A stretch of DNA of 64,000 nucleotides from BRH-c32 sp041674625 (GCA_041674625.1 JBAYVI010000004.1:1-64000), one strand, 5' to 3'; counted from the stretch's first letter, positions 32,170 through 39,955 are shown. Notes: generated by a model not told the origin, from the letters alone. Numbers and translations are program-made.

Positions 32170-32715
32170 ATGAGTGTCATATCAGATATTTTTAATGGAA
32201 CTTTAAACGCTTTAAATAAAGCTGGCGTTGGCGGTAAAACATTAGTTACGCCAATTACAGGTTCTCAAATTGCAGTACAAGCTGCTGCTTATGCTAGTGG
32301 AGATGTATTGGGTACTGGCAATCCTATTAAGCTGGAAGTCTTTACAAAACATTATGGTACGGGGATATTACAATCCGTTGTATTAGGTGATTTAGCAAAG
32401 CAAGACGGTGCTGTGGGTGTGGTAATATTTAACTCAAATCCAACCGCCACTACTTTTACTGACAATTCAGCTTTAGATATTGCTGATGCTGATTTACCTA
32501 AAATAATTGGCAATGTAGCAATAGCCTCTACTGATTATGCTGATTTTAATGATAGTAGTATTGCCACTAAAACAGGTGTTGGACTTCCGATTAATAACAA
32601 TGAATCAGCTTCTTCTTCTGATAAAATTCATATTTGGGTAGCTTTTGTATCAAGAGACACTAAGACTTATGGAGCAAATGAATTATCTGCAAACATTGGA
32701 ATACTACAAGATTAA
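32170..32715 (+). CDS. virion structural protein (181 aa)
   Basis: Beta-rich, Ala/Gly/Thr-rich, with short strands and no Cys. Its stop overlaps the next ATG (TTAATG). The pattern resembles small head or fibre-associated proteins. Confidence 0.55.
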   Translation: MSVISDIFNGTLNALNKAGVGGKTLVTPITGSQIAVQAAAYASGDVLGTGNPIKLEVFTKHYGTGILQSVVLGDLAKQDGAVGVVIFNSNPTATTFTDNSALDIADADLPKIIGNVAIASTDYADFNDSSIATKTGVGLPINNNESASSSDKIHIWVAFVSRDTKTYGANELSANIGILQD

Positions 32716-33584
32716 TGCCTAATCCAATTGTAAATAGAAGAGTAGTTTTTTCAGGGGGCCAAGGTTCTCCAGCTCCTACCGTCTCAGTACTGCAACCGTG
32801 GTACGATTTACTGTCAGTGAAGCCAAGTGCAGGATTATGGGCTGATTTGCAGACAATGGCAGACGGGATGAATACAGATGGGGACTGGGGGGAGTCTGAT
32901 TTTATTGCTATGTTTGCTGCGCTCGAAACAGATGAGCAGCGGTTAACTCCGTTTAAGTCTACTAGTGGGGATATTATGGTAAATGATAATTTAGGAATTG
33001 GTTCAGCTTTAGTATTAGATGCGAATGGTGCTAATGGTAATGCATCTGGAGTAATAGACTGTAAATGGAATCCAGTTGATGATGGCGTAAAGTACACTCA
33101 AAACTCGTCTTCGTTAATGATGTACGGAAACACAACAACTGACACCGCAATAACACACCCAGTATTAGGCTCATGGTCTAATCCAGATGTCCAGTGTTTT
33201 ATATCGAGAACACTCACATCTCCATTGATAGGAACTCAGGGAAGAGTGTTAAACGCAGCTTCAGGAACCACTAATACAACATTCGCAAAATCAGGTTCTA
33301 GTGTTCCTTATTTTATAACACAACAAAGAACGTCGTCCAACGCTAACCAAGGTAGTATTAACTTGACAAATGGAGCAAATAACACTACTGTATCTTCAGG
33401 CATGTCTAATTTTGATTTATTTGCATGTGGAATAAATGACGATACTGGTTTTTTCGGGCCGGTAGGAACTACTTTGGATATATGCAGAACGGTTATCGCT
33501 GGCTCAGGATTAATAAATAAAACAAATGTAGCTGCAAGATTAAACACATTTTTTACTTCACGAGGATTATCAATTTTTAGTTAA
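32715..33584 (+). CDS. probable fibre or receptor-binding structural protein
   Basis: A 289-residue protein. The first 60 residues (YDLLSVKPSAGLWADLQTMA, DGMNTDGDWGESDFIAMF) form a conserved phage-like helical anchor; the rest is a jelly-roll or lectin-like beta domain rich in Ser/Thr/Asn. Translationally coupled to the upstream gene. Confidence 0.55.
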   Translation: MPNPIVNRRVVFSGGQGSPAPTVSVLQPWYDLLSVKPSAGLWADLQTMADGMNTDGDWGESDFIAMFAALETDEQRLTPFKSTSGDIMVNDNLGIGSALVLDANGANGNASGVIDCKWNPVDDGVKYTQNSSSLMMYGNTTTDTAITHPVLGSWSNPDVQCFISRTLTSPLIGTQGRVLNAASGTTNTTFAKSGSSVPYFITQQRTSSNANQGSINLTNGANNTTVSSGMSNFDLFACGINDDTGFFGPVGTTLDICRTVIAGSGLINKTNVAARLNTFFTSRGLSIFS

Positions 33585-33595
33585 AACAAATTATT

Positions 33596-33763
33596 ATGAC
33601 AAAAACAAACATTTTAAACGGACTTGCCGACAAGGTAGCAACGTTTTACACGAACGAAAACGACACGCTAACAGCGGCACAAGAAACAGAGCTTACTGAT
33701 CAATTGGCGGCTTATCTGGAAACGGTAAATCCTGATCACAACTACCCGCCAACAAACAAATGA
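33596..33763 (+). CDS. small hypothetical protein (55 aa)
   Basis: ATG 33596 to TGA 33761-33763, overlapping the next start. Helical (MTKTNILNGLADKVATFYTN), acidic. Confidence 0.55.
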   Translation: MTKTNILNGLADKVATFYTNENDTLTAAQETELTDQLAAYLETVNPDHNYPPTNK

Positions 33764-34113
33764 TAAAACTATCACTTGTAATATTAAGCCTCGTTTTGTA
33801 TGTAAGTAATTTCTTTATTTGCAATGCAAAATATCCGGGAGCGTCCAGTGATTGGAATATTTTTATTCCCATGGACACCTTACATCATGGTATCTGGGCG
33901 GTAATAATTTTAATCTTGTTTATTGCAATGGCATTAAAAACGATCATTGATGTAACTGATTTTTTTATTTACACAGGAATACTTTATTGCATTGTTGATG
34001 TACTTGCAAGGTTTTCATTAATGCCTTTTTACAGTGAAAATTTATACAAAATAACTTTAATATCTTGCCCACTTATAGCTTCACTTGTTTATGCTTATAG
34101 AAAAAGAAAATAA
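33760..34113 (+). CDS. multi-pass membrane protein (about four helices)
   Basis: A 117-residue protein with hydrophobic segments at about 3-20, 44-62, 68-86 and 98-112. First gene of a membrane-protein cassette. It may be a holin-related or host-modifying membrane protein. Confidence 0.55.
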   Translation: MIKLSLVILSLVLYVSNFFICNAKYPGASSDWNIFIPMDTLHHGIWAVIILILFIAMALKTIIDVTDFFIYTGILYCIVDVLARFSLMPFYSENLYKITLISCPLIASLVYAYRKRK

Positions 34114-34405
34114 TATCTTAGAAAACACTTATGTGAAAACAATCGGTAAGGCTGTTATTTGGGCTTTTTTTGTTGGCGCTGCATGGCAAAGATTAGAATA
34201 CAAGATTGATGAAACTACTGAAAAAGTAATTAAAAAAATTGACGAGCATATTATCTCAGATAAATTTGAGAAGCAAATGTTATCAAATGAATTATCACAA
34301 CTAAGATCAATGGTTGAAGACGTGCAAGATCAGGTTAAACAAATTAACCCAAACGCCTTTGTAAGGCCGGACGAAGTTAGAATACAAACTAAACGGAGAA
34401 GATAA
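34085..34405 (+). CDS. membrane-anchored coiled-coil protein (106 aa)
   Basis: One hydrophobic helix at about 20-36 (AVIWAFFVGAAWQ) followed by a long heptad-rich segment and a basic tail. The 28-bp overlap with the upstream gene may mean the true start is a later codon. Part of the lysis-like cassette. Confidence 0.5.
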   Translation: MFMLIEKENNILENTYVKTIGKAVIWAFFVGAAWQRLEYKIDETTEKVIKKIDEHIISDKFEKQMLSNELSQLRSMVEDVQDQVKQINPNAFVRPDEVRIQTKRRR

Positions 34406-34824
34406 TGAAAAAAGTACAATGCTTTAGAACACTCGACAATACTAAGCAATCACTTGGTGTGTTAATAGTAACCGATGAAACGGGCGTGTTATTCGTATGC
34501 CGGACATTAGAACTGCCTTACAAAAATAACGCTCAATCTATCAGCTCTTTTAATCCGGGTAAATACACCTGTAAATACACTATGTCGCCATCATTTAAGA
34601 TTAAGACTTATGAGGTAACAGGCGTTCCAGGACGTGCAGGAGTTCGTATTCATTCAGCAAATTACGTGTCTCAATTACGTGGTTGCATTGCGCTTGGTGA
34701 CGCTCATAAAGACATTAACGCAGACGGTTTAAGTGACGTTACTCACAGCGGTAATACTATTGCTGCATTTGAGAAATTAATGAATTACGAAGACTTTGAA
34801 TTAGAAATCATTAAGGCTTATTGA
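34405..34824 (+). CDS. DUF5675-family protein
   Basis: A 139-residue protein with the family pattern: an N-terminal TLDNTKQSLGVL strand pair, CRTLELPYKNN, an SFNPGKYTCKY loop, VPGRAGVRIHSANY, RGCIALGDAH and a late SGNTIAAFEKL. DUF5675 proteins are common in phages beside holins and are thought to act in lysis, but the activity is unproven. Overlaps the upstream stop by one base. Confidence 0.8.
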   Translation: MKKVQCFRTLDNTKQSLGVLIVTDETGVLFVCRTLELPYKNNAQSISSFNPGKYTCKYTMSPSFKIKTYEVTGVPGRAGVRIHSANYVSQLRGCIALGDAHKDINADGLSDVTHSGNTIAAFEKLMNYEDFELEIIKAY

Positions 34825-34825
34825 T

Positions 34826-35068
34826 ATGAAATTCCCATTTATAACAAAACTATTCGCATCGCTTGATAACACTACGTTAGGTTATTCAGGCCGTAAATTA
34901 ACCGCTTTGGCTTCTATAATTGTAGGCGTTTACATTACATACACTTTGCGGGTAGACGCTAAATTACACGCTCTTTACGCATGGCAAGTACTGGCTTTGT
35001 TGTGTCTTGGTATCGTAACAGTGGAGCAAATTATAAAGTTTAAGAATGGTGGGAACAAACCGGAATGA
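34826..35068 (+). CDS. holin-like membrane protein
   Basis: Eighty residues with two hydrophobic helices (about 25-43 and 50-66) and a basic C-terminus, one base after the DUF5675 gene. Size, topology and position fit a holin that would permeabilise the inner membrane, although sequence alone does not prove it. Confidence 0.55.
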   Translation: MKFPFITKLFASLDNTTLGYSGRKLTALASIIVGVYITYTLRVDAKLHALYAWQVLALLCLGIVTVEQIIKFKNGGNKPE

Positions 35069-35120
35069 ATACCTCCCCTTCCTAATCGCTGCGGTGTTGT
35101 TGGTTTGGTGGTGGGTGTGA
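35046..35120 (+). CDS. micro membrane peptide (24 aa)
   Basis: ATG at 35046 inside the holin-like gene's end, TGA at 35118-35120. MVGTNRNEYLP followed by a hydrophobic LIAAVLLVWWWV helix. Similar tiny membrane ORFs accompany lysis genes in other phages. Confidence 0.35.
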   Translation: MVGTNRNEYLPFLIAAVLLVWWWV

Positions 35121-35190
35121 ATAAAGATATAGGAGTACGCCGAAAATCCTTCAAAGAGTAGGCAAAATAACTATTGAAAAATAAAGAAAA

Positions 35191-35394
35191 ATGGTTACGT
35201 ATTACAACAAAAAAGACCTAGTAAGTTTTGGACATTACTTGCTAAGCGAAGAAAGAAGAATAAGCTTTGAAAACACAGAGAAGCTTTACAAAGAACAAGG
35301 GATGAATCCTTTATCAGCAGAGGAGTCATTAAAGCTCGTTCACGACGCTGATTTAGCTAACTGGATGGAAATCCAAAGAAACAAAAAAGAGTAG
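35191..35394 (+). CDS. conserved small phage protein (67 aa)
   Basis: Starts MVTYYNKKDLVSFGHYLLSE, with VHDADLANWMEIQ near the end; I know this form from Bacteroidota phages, function unknown. Stop TAG, followed by a hairpin that is a terminator on the opposite strand. Confidence 0.65.
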   Translation: MVTYYNKKDLVSFGHYLLSEERRISFENTEKLYKEQGMNPLSAEESLKLVHDADLANWMEIQRNKKE

Positions 35395-35398
35395 TTAA

Positions 35399-35428
35399 AT
35401 AAAAAAAACCAACCTTTTACAGTTGGTT
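35399..35428 (-). terminator. terminator of the tRNA transcript
   Basis: On the minus strand AACCAAC, an eight-base loop, GTTGGTT and a T run. It lies downstream of the last tRNA of the minus-strand cluster. Confidence 0.8.
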
Positions 35429-35574
35429 AATTAGACTAGGTCACGCTACTTACCGAAATTAATCTAAGTGATGAGGGTTGTATCATCAGCGTTCTCTGAC
35501 TAAACAAATCTACAAATTATGAAACAATCCACCAAATATTTATTGTTAATTATCGCAGGGGCGGTTTGAATTTG

Positions 35575-35646
35575 TGGGATAGAGAAGTCACGATCTTCAT
35601 GTGGTTCGGTTTTACAGACCGTCCAGCTTGCCCTGAGCATTATCCC
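35575..35646 (-). tRNA. tRNA-Tyr (anticodon GTA)
   Basis: Acceptor GGGATAA / CTATCCC with one mismatch, anticodon stem CGGT / ACCG around loop CTGTAAA. The T loop is non-canonical (ATCGTGA) and the variable arm short, unusual for bacterial tRNA-Tyr. ACA follows at the 3' end. Function less certain than for its neighbours. Confidence 0.7.
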
Positions 35647-35651
35647 TTTTG

Positions 35652-35734
35652 CGGAAAGTAAAGGAATCGAACCCTCACCAACTACGATGTATCCTAGTTT
35701 TCAAGACTAGTCGCCTACCATAGGCATACTTTCC
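35652..35734 (-). tRNA. tRNA-Ser (anticodon TGA)
   Basis: Acceptor GGAAAGT / ACTTTCC, anticodon arm CTAGT CTTGAAA ACTAG, long variable arm (class II), T loop TTCGATT, discriminator G then CA. Confidence 0.92.
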
Positions 35735-35739
35735 TTATG

Positions 35740-35810
35740 AGGCTTATATTGGAATCGAACCAATTACTACTGTTTTGCAGACAGTCAACAATCCATTTGT
35801 CTTACAAGCC
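35740..35810 (-). tRNA. tRNA-Cys (anticodon GCA)
   Basis: Acceptor GGCTTGT / ATAAGCC, anticodon arm ACTGT CTGCAAA ACAGT, T arm ATTGG TTCGATT CCAAT, discriminator T (U73, typical of cysteine). Confidence 0.92.
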
Positions 35811-35815
35811 TTATG

Positions 35816-35888
35816 TGTGATCTTTTGGTATCGAACCAAATCCCCCAGTTTTTCAAACTGATGCTTCTACCTAGTTAGCTTAGACCAC
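35816..35888 (-). tRNA. tRNA-Phe (anticodon GAA)
   Basis: Acceptor GTGGTCT / AGATCAC, anticodon loop TTGAAAA with a five-pair stem, T arm TTTGG TTCGATA CCAAA, discriminator A then CA. Confidence 0.92.
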
Positions 35889-35893
35889 ATTTG

Positions 35894-35977
35894 CGGAAGA
35901 TTGAGTACTCGAAACCCAAACTTTTACATTCAGTTTGTTTAGCAAACAACTACGGACACCTATCCGTTTAATCTTCC
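35894..35977 (-). tRNA. tRNA-Ser (anticodon GCT)
   Basis: Acceptor GGAAGAT / ATCTTCC, anticodon loop TTGCTAA, extended variable arm, T arm TGGGT TTCGAGT ACTCA, discriminator G then CA. Confidence 0.9.
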
Positions 35978-35982
35978 TTTTG

Positions 35983-36057
35983 TACGCCGAGTGGGATTCG
36001 AACCCACACTGTTAGGATTTTAAGTCCTTTGTCTCCTACCGATTGCACTACCGGCGC
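35983..36057 (-). tRNA. tRNA with anticodon TAA (Leu), short variable arm
   Basis: Acceptor GCGCCGG / TCGGCGT, anticodon loop CTTAAAA (TAA, reads UUA), T arm GTGGG TTCGAAT CCCAC, discriminator A. The five-base variable region is class I, whereas bacterial tRNA-Leu is normally class II. Confidence 0.85.
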
Positions 36058-36062
36058 ATTTG

Positions 36063-36137
36063 TACCCCTGCACAGAATCGAACTGTGACCATTCCTGATC
36101 CTAAATCAGGCGCGACTACCAATTGCGCAACAGGGGC
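36063..36137 (-). tRNA. tRNA with anticodon TAG (Leu), short variable arm
   Basis: Acceptor GCCCCTG / CAGGGGT, anticodon arm CCTGA TTTAGGA TCAGG (TAG, reads CUA), T arm CACAG TTCGATT CTGTG, discriminator A. Short variable region again. It decodes CUA and is not an amber suppressor, which would need anticodon CTA. Confidence 0.85.
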
Positions 36138-36141
36138 AAAT

Positions 36142-36169
36142 AAAAAAGCCTCAGAAATTAATCCGAGGC
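36142..36169 (-). terminator. terminator in the tRNA leader
   Basis: Minus strand GCCTCGG, loop ATTAATTT, CTGAGGC, six T. It lies after the host-type promoter and only four bases before the first tRNA, so it acts either as an attenuator or as the end of a leader RNA. Confidence 0.75.
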
Positions 36170-36270
36170 CTTGGTAAATTAAATATTTTTATTTTTAATT
36201 CATAGAATCCCCGGTAACGTTGTGTAACAACGAACTAAATGATAGGAGACAATATAAATTATTAATTTTC
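36142..36270 (-). ncRNA. predicted leader or small RNA upstream of tRNA cluster
   Basis: About 130 nt lie between the promoter at 36277-36309 and the terminator. It contains a hairpin CGTTGT / ACAACG at about 36217-36231 and no ORF with a good start. It could be a stand-alone RNA or the attenuator of the tRNA operon. Confidence 0.45.
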
Positions 36271-36276
36271 ATACGG

Positions 36277-36309
36277 CAAATATAACTACTTATTTTTAAT
36301 CCACCAAAA
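36277..36309 (-). promoter_or_regulatory. Bacteroidota-type host promoter for the tRNA cluster
   Basis: Minus strand TTTTG (36305-36309), 20 bp, TATATTTG (36277-36284), a consensus match. Use of the host sigma factor would allow early tRNA expression. Confidence 0.7.
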
Positions 36310-36329
36310 TATTTTTGTAACTTTATTGT

Positions 36330-36851
36330 ATGAAATATTTACCATACATCGCAATCGCCATCCTACTCATAATCCTGTCATTCCAAACGTGCCAGCCTAA
36401 ACCGTTGCCAGTAGCTCTAATCAACTCCGACAGCATAGCTAAGCTAGGTTATAATAAGGGCTATGAGATCGCCAAACTTGAAGATATCGGCAAGGTCAAA
36501 GATTCAATCCAAACGCATTACGTTACCAAGTGGAAGGTTTACCGAGAGAAAGCTATACACGATACCATAACCAGGGAGTGTGTGCAAAACTGCGACAGCG
36601 CTCTCAATACTCAGTCGGACTACATTTGTCACCTTGAAACTATCAGCGCTCACAAAGACACGGCAATAACGTATTGGCGTAGTGCGTATAGGGGGGATAG
36701 TACGAATGTCAACATGCTCCAATCTGCCATGTCCGACACCGTTAAGTACTTTGGTAAACGAGTTCGCAGGGGGTACTTTAAAGGATTCCTTCACGGGTTT
36801 ACGGCTGGGAATGTTACGGGTGGCAGTGTTGTGATGGGAATATCGAGGTAG
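36330..36851 (+). CDS. Rz/spanin-like membrane-anchored protein
   Basis: A 173-residue protein with one N-terminal transmembrane helix (about 4-19), then a long periplasmic charged helical region with repeated HDT and CDS elements (HDTITRECVQNCDSALNT, HKDTAITYWRSAYRGD). Bacteroidota phage i-spanin-like proteins have this shape. A Cys at 21 follows the helix without a good lipobox. Stop TAG. Converges with 36814. Confidence 0.55.
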   Translation: MKYLPYIAIAILLIILSFQTCQPKPLPVALINSDSIAKLGYNKGYEIAKLEDIGKVKDSIQTHYVTKWKVYREKAIHDTITRECVQNCDSALNTQSDYICHLETISAHKDTAITYWRSAYRGDSTNVNMLQSAMSDTVKYFGKRVRRGYFKGFLHGFTAGNVTGGSVVMGISR

Positions 36852-37080
36852 AGTGCGTTACTAAATAATGCTTTCCAACGCTGGCAACTTTATCAACTTT
36901 ACTTTTGCAAATAAATCTAGCTACTGCTGTTCCTAATTCCTTTGGATAAGGAACGTAATGATTGTAACCATTTTTTCTATACATCCATGCGCATTCATAA
37001 ATAGTTCCGTCTGAAAAAATGTAAAATAGTCTTTCTGACCAGCACCAAATTTGTTTTTGTTTATTAATAATGTTTGTCAT
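36814..37080 (-). CDS. hypothetical protein (88 aa)
   Basis: Aromatic-rich soluble protein (IWCWSERLFYIFSDGTIYEC, AWMYRKNGYNHYVPYPKELG). It overlaps the 3' end of the convergent Rz-like gene by 38 bp. It lies beyond the terminator of the upstream minus-strand block. No family recognised. Confidence 0.55.
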   Translation of the reverse strand: MTNIINKQKQIWCWSERLFYIFSDGTIYECAWMYRKNGYNHYVPYPKELGTAVARFICKSKVDKVASVGKHYLVTHSTSIFPSQHCHP

Positions 37081-37143
37081 ATTTTCAATATTTAATATTC
37101 GCCACCCTCGAAGCGGCTGTTATTGCTGGTCAGGATGTAAGGT

Positions 37144-37166
37144 AAAAAAGGCGGTTGTTAGCCGCC
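37144..37166 (-). terminator. intrinsic terminator of the minus-strand block
   Basis: Minus strand GGCGG, short loop, CCGCC, six T, immediately after the gene at 37177. Confidence 0.8.
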
Positions 37167-37176
37167 TCTTAAATTA

Positions 37177-37809
37177 TTACATACAAAAATCATTCTCAAA
37201 TTCTCGAACATCTGCAACCCAGAAACACTTTGTTTCACAAATGTACTGCCCGTAAATTGTAGTCCAACATCTCGTGGTGCAAACATATTTCCATTTAGTT
37301 CTTTCTGATGGAGTTACATCTGTTACATACTCAAATTTAATTTTAGTGTTTTCATCAACTCCCAACGCTGTTAGTTGACTCACCGAAATGTCGAATACAT
37401 GATTAATTTGAGTTTCAATTTTTTCAAACGTAATCAACGGGTCTTTTTTGATTTTCAGGGTTATAACTAACTCGCCATCTTGATTCAGAGAGCTTGGTAG
37501 CTCGAATCCGTCTGCTACACCGTTGTTACAGTATAGTTTTGCTGGAACGTCAAACGCTACTTTAATCAGCTCATCTTGTGAATTAAATTCAGGAAAACAT
37601 ACCTGACTACTTTCTGTACACATATTATTTTTGTTCGGATTTTCTCCCGTCCCAGAGGTTTGTATAACACGACATTGTGTTATAATGTTATTAATTACTG
37701 TATAAGCATTGTGTTCAAATGTTGTTTCGTCGTTTTCTCCAAAGTAGCTTCTGATACTTTTTAAGTCAGACAACTGGTCTTTGGTTATTGTTATGGTTAT
37801 ATTTTCCAT
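37177..37809 (-). CDS. Cys-rich hypothetical protein (210 aa)
   Basis: Start at 37809 (MENITITITKDQLSDLKSIR) is preferred to 37839, which overlaps the upstream gene more. The C-terminal 50 residues contain a Cys cluster (YVCTTRCWTTIYGQYICETK) that could bind zinc or form disulfides. The central part reads as beta strands. Last gene of the right-hand minus block. Confidence 0.6.
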   Translation of the reverse strand: MENITITITKDQLSDLKSIRSYFGENDETTFEHNAYTVINNIITQCRVIQTSGTGENPNKNNMCTESSQVCFPEFNSQDELIKVAFDVPAKLYCNNGVADGFELPSSLNQDGELVITLKIKKDPLITFEKIETQINHVFDISVSQLTALGVDENTKIKFEYVTDVTPSERTKWKYVCTTRCWTTIYGQYICETKCFWVADVREFENDFCM

Positions 37810-37810
37810 C

Positions 37811-38218
37811 TTAATAAAGTGTATTAATTTCGTAACCATTCATTTGTAAGTACTGGAATATTTTAAGCCAGTCTGAGCCGCTAAGATTGGTTTGGCTTAC
37901 CCAAAAGTTAGGGCTGGAAAGTAGTTCATTTTTTACTTGGTGGATGATACTTTCATCTGACGGACGTTCCCATTTAAGAATGCTTTTACCGATGAATAAA
38001 GCGTCATCTTCGATAATTTTAGAAAGGGCGTCTTGTAAAGTTTTCTTTGAATCCGGTTTTAATTGAGGCTTAAGATTCTGCTCATTGATCTTAGCCCATT
38101 GCTCAACCTTCCATTGCAACTCAGCTATGTAGTTATAGATAGGTTCCATTACTGACTTTTCTGTAATTGAGTTAAGCGCTTCAATTGCTAATTTTCCTTT
38201 TTCTGATTCTGTTTTCAT
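37811..38218 (-). CDS. hypothetical protein (135 aa)
   Basis: Helical throughout, with a C-terminal half like a small globular domain (WERPSDESIIHQVKNELLSS). Preceded on the minus strand by a palindrome near 38272-38290. Function unknown. Confidence 0.6.
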   Translation of the reverse strand: MKTESEKGKLAIEALNSITEKSVMEPIYNYIAELQWKVEQWAKINEQNLKPQLKPDSKKTLQDALSKIIEDDALFIGKSILKWERPSDESIIHQVKNELLSSPNFWVSQTNLSGSDWLKIFQYLQMNGYEINTLY

Positions 38219-38311
38219 ATTATTTGTTTTTAAGTTTGGTCAAAGGTAAGTTGCAAAAGCTTCGTTTGTCCTCCCCAAGGTTGGGGATATTTCATAATTA
38301 ACATTTAGTAT

Positions 38312-38349
38312 TTTTCACAATTTTATAGTAGGTAATGTAACGGGGGTGG
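38312..38349. repeat. 38-bp direct repeat, copy 1
   Basis: Identical to 39305-39342 except one base. It lies between minus-strand genes and ends in CGGGGGTGG on the plus strand. Confidence 0.8.
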
Positions 38350-38358
38350 GGATAGCTC

Positions 38359-38577
38359 TTATTTTGCGTCTAAAAACCTTCGTGGATTCCAAATTATTTC
38401 ATTAATCAGCATGGCGAGGATTTCAGATTCTTTTACCGTTATTTCTTCGGGAAGATACATGTGTAAAAGATTATTTATGTCTGGCTTTAATCTGTCCATG
38501 TGTCTTTCTAATTCCTTAGAGTCGACTTCATTTTGACAATCTATCAATTCTTTTGCGTGGTTAATTGCTTCTTGCAT
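38359..38577 (-). CDS. hypothetical protein (72 aa)
   Basis: Charged helical protein (MQEAINHAKELIDCQNEVDS); no recognised domain. Confidence 0.55.
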   Translation of the reverse strand: MQEAINHAKELIDCQNEVDSKELERHMDRLKPDINNLLHMYLPEEITVKESEILAMLINEIIWNPRRFLDAK

Positions 38578-38582
38578 TTGGT

Positions 38583-38993
38583 TTAGTTATTTAGCCGTTT
38601 ATTAAATTCTTTTTGTATTTGCTTCATTTCCTGTTTTCCTAATTTTTCAAATACAACATCGTGGAGTGTTTTGTATCTCAAATCCTGAGAGACAATTTTT
38701 TTAACAGAATTATATAAATTAAATTCTTTGCCTCGCTGAGCGTTTAGTATGGTAAGTTCTTTTTGAATTTCCAATTGATTTACCCCTTGGCAATTTGCCA
38801 GTTTTAGCTTTGTTTGCTCAATCTGTCTTACCAAAGAGCTTTCGTGCGGTTCAAGGAAGTTCTTTAAAACCATTGGCAGATAAATTCTAAGTAGATTTTC
38901 AATTTCTTCTTTTTCAAAAAATTGATTATCCATTATTCTTTCAGTCAAAGTTTTAGACCAATGTTCGATTTTAGATTTTGTGTCTGTTTTCAT
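38583..38993 (-). CDS. hypothetical coiled-coil protein (136 aa)
   Basis: Long charged helices with a heptad-like central section (LVRQIEQTKLKLANCQGVNQ). Overlaps the upstream gene by 23 bp. Function unknown. Confidence 0.55.
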   Translation of the reverse strand: MKTDTKSKIEHWSKTLTERIMDNQFFEKEEIENLLRIYLPMVLKNFLEPHESSLVRQIEQTKLKLANCQGVNQLEIQKELTILNAQRGKEFNLYNSVKKIVSQDLRYKTLHDVVFEKLGKQEMKQIQKEFNKRLNN

Positions 38994-39303
38994 ATTCCTT
39001 TATTTTATTTTCCAATGTTTCGATAAAAGCCTCTTTGTTTTCGATTAATCTTTGTAAATGAGTTATGTCTGGATTTTCTATTGCTGGATACGGCGTATTA
39101 AAATGAATCAATTGTTTAATTTGATTTTCAGTTAAATCTTTACCAAGAATCCACGTGTTTTCGTAAACCTTAGTTCCATCATGCTTAATTGTATAAGTGA
39201 CTGGATATTTTTTATCTGGACTTACTAGAGTAGCGTAATTTAAATTTTCTTTTTTCATGGTTTTTTCGTTTGGTAATCCGTAACAATTATTATAATCTTT
39301 CAT
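38971..39303 (-). CDS. hypothetical protein (110 aa)
   Basis: Beta-rich start (LNYATLVSPDKKYPVTYTIK) then a coiled C-terminus. An in-frame ATG at 39258 (MKKENLNY) is an alternative start. The 38-bp repeat ends just before the ATG at 39303, which may mark a transcription or translation signal. Confidence 0.55.
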   Translation of the reverse strand: MKDYNNCYGLPNEKTMKKENLNYATLVSPDKKYPVTYTIKHDGTKVYENTWILGKDLTENQIKQLIHFNTPYPAIENPDITHLQRLIENKEAFIETLENKIKEYENRHKI

Positions 39304-39304
39304 C

Positions 39305-39342
39305 TTTTCACAATTTTATAGTAGGTAATGGAACGGGGGTGG
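39305..39342. repeat. 38-bp direct repeat, copy 2
   Basis: Second copy of the 38-bp element at 38312-38349. It sits between the stop of one minus-strand gene and the ATG of the next. Confidence 0.8.
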
Positions 39343-39345
39343 TGG

Positions 39346-39645
39346 TTAATCATAGCCGGTCTCTCTAGTCATAATTAATCTAACCATTGTACCAGAATTC
39401 TTTTCAAGGTCAATTAAACTATAAGATGGCCTGTATGAATTATACCTATGGCCATCAAGTAATATCCATCTGTCTTTCCATCCTTTTTCAAGTCTTTCAA
39501 TAATGTCTTTTTTTAAATAAATTTTACCCTCAAAAGAATAAGTGGTTTTAAAAAAACCAGTTGTGCTTTGTTGTTGCGTAACAGATTCATTCCACTCGGT
39601 AAATTGCTCTTTTTTTAGATGTAAGTTTGGCTCTAATTTTTCCAT
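39346..39645 (-). CDS. hypothetical protein (99 aa)
   Basis: Mixed alpha/beta with a C-terminal YSLIDLEKNSGTMVRLIMTR segment. No known family. Confidence 0.55.
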   Translation of the reverse strand: MEKLEPNLHLKKEQFTEWNESVTQQQSTTGFFKTTYSFEGKIYLKKDIIERLEKGWKDRWILLDGHRYNSYRPSYSLIDLEKNSGTMVRLIMTRETGYD

Positions 39646-39670
39646 TCCACAAAGTTAAAATTATTATCTC

Positions 39671-39955
39671 TCATTTCCGTTCGTTGTAAAGTTTTAGGAG
39701 GTCTGTAATTCGATATGTGCCTAATTCATCCTTTCCGATAAGCATGTATTCTTTATTGCTTGCCTTATATGTATTGCCGTTAACCCATTCAGCAAATCCG
39801 CACATCTCCTCCACTGAGTAACCGTTGGCGAAGGTTGCGCCCATAACAAACCCCTGGCGTTTCATTAATAAATTTGTCTGATAAGTAGCTCCATGATACT
39901 CATCGTGAGGTGCATAATTCTCAGCCGCCTTGTTTATTTCGTCTTGTGTTTTCAT
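39671..39955 (-). CDS. conserved small phage protein (94 aa)
   Basis: Contains GATFANGYSVEEMCGFAEWV and a following NGNTYKASNKEYM, a pattern I recognise from Bacteroidota phage accessory proteins (a helical region with a conserved FAEW core), function unknown. Confidence 0.65.
   Translation of the reverse strand: MKTQDEINKAAENYAPHDEYHGATYQTNLLMKRQGFVMGATFANGYSVEEMCGFAEWVNGNTYKASNKEYMLIGKDELGTYRITDLLKLYNERK

Noticed and set aside
36063..36137. The tRNA with TAG in its anticodon as an amber suppressor
   Set aside because: Anticodon 5'-TAG-3' reads CUA codons. An amber suppressor would need CTA.
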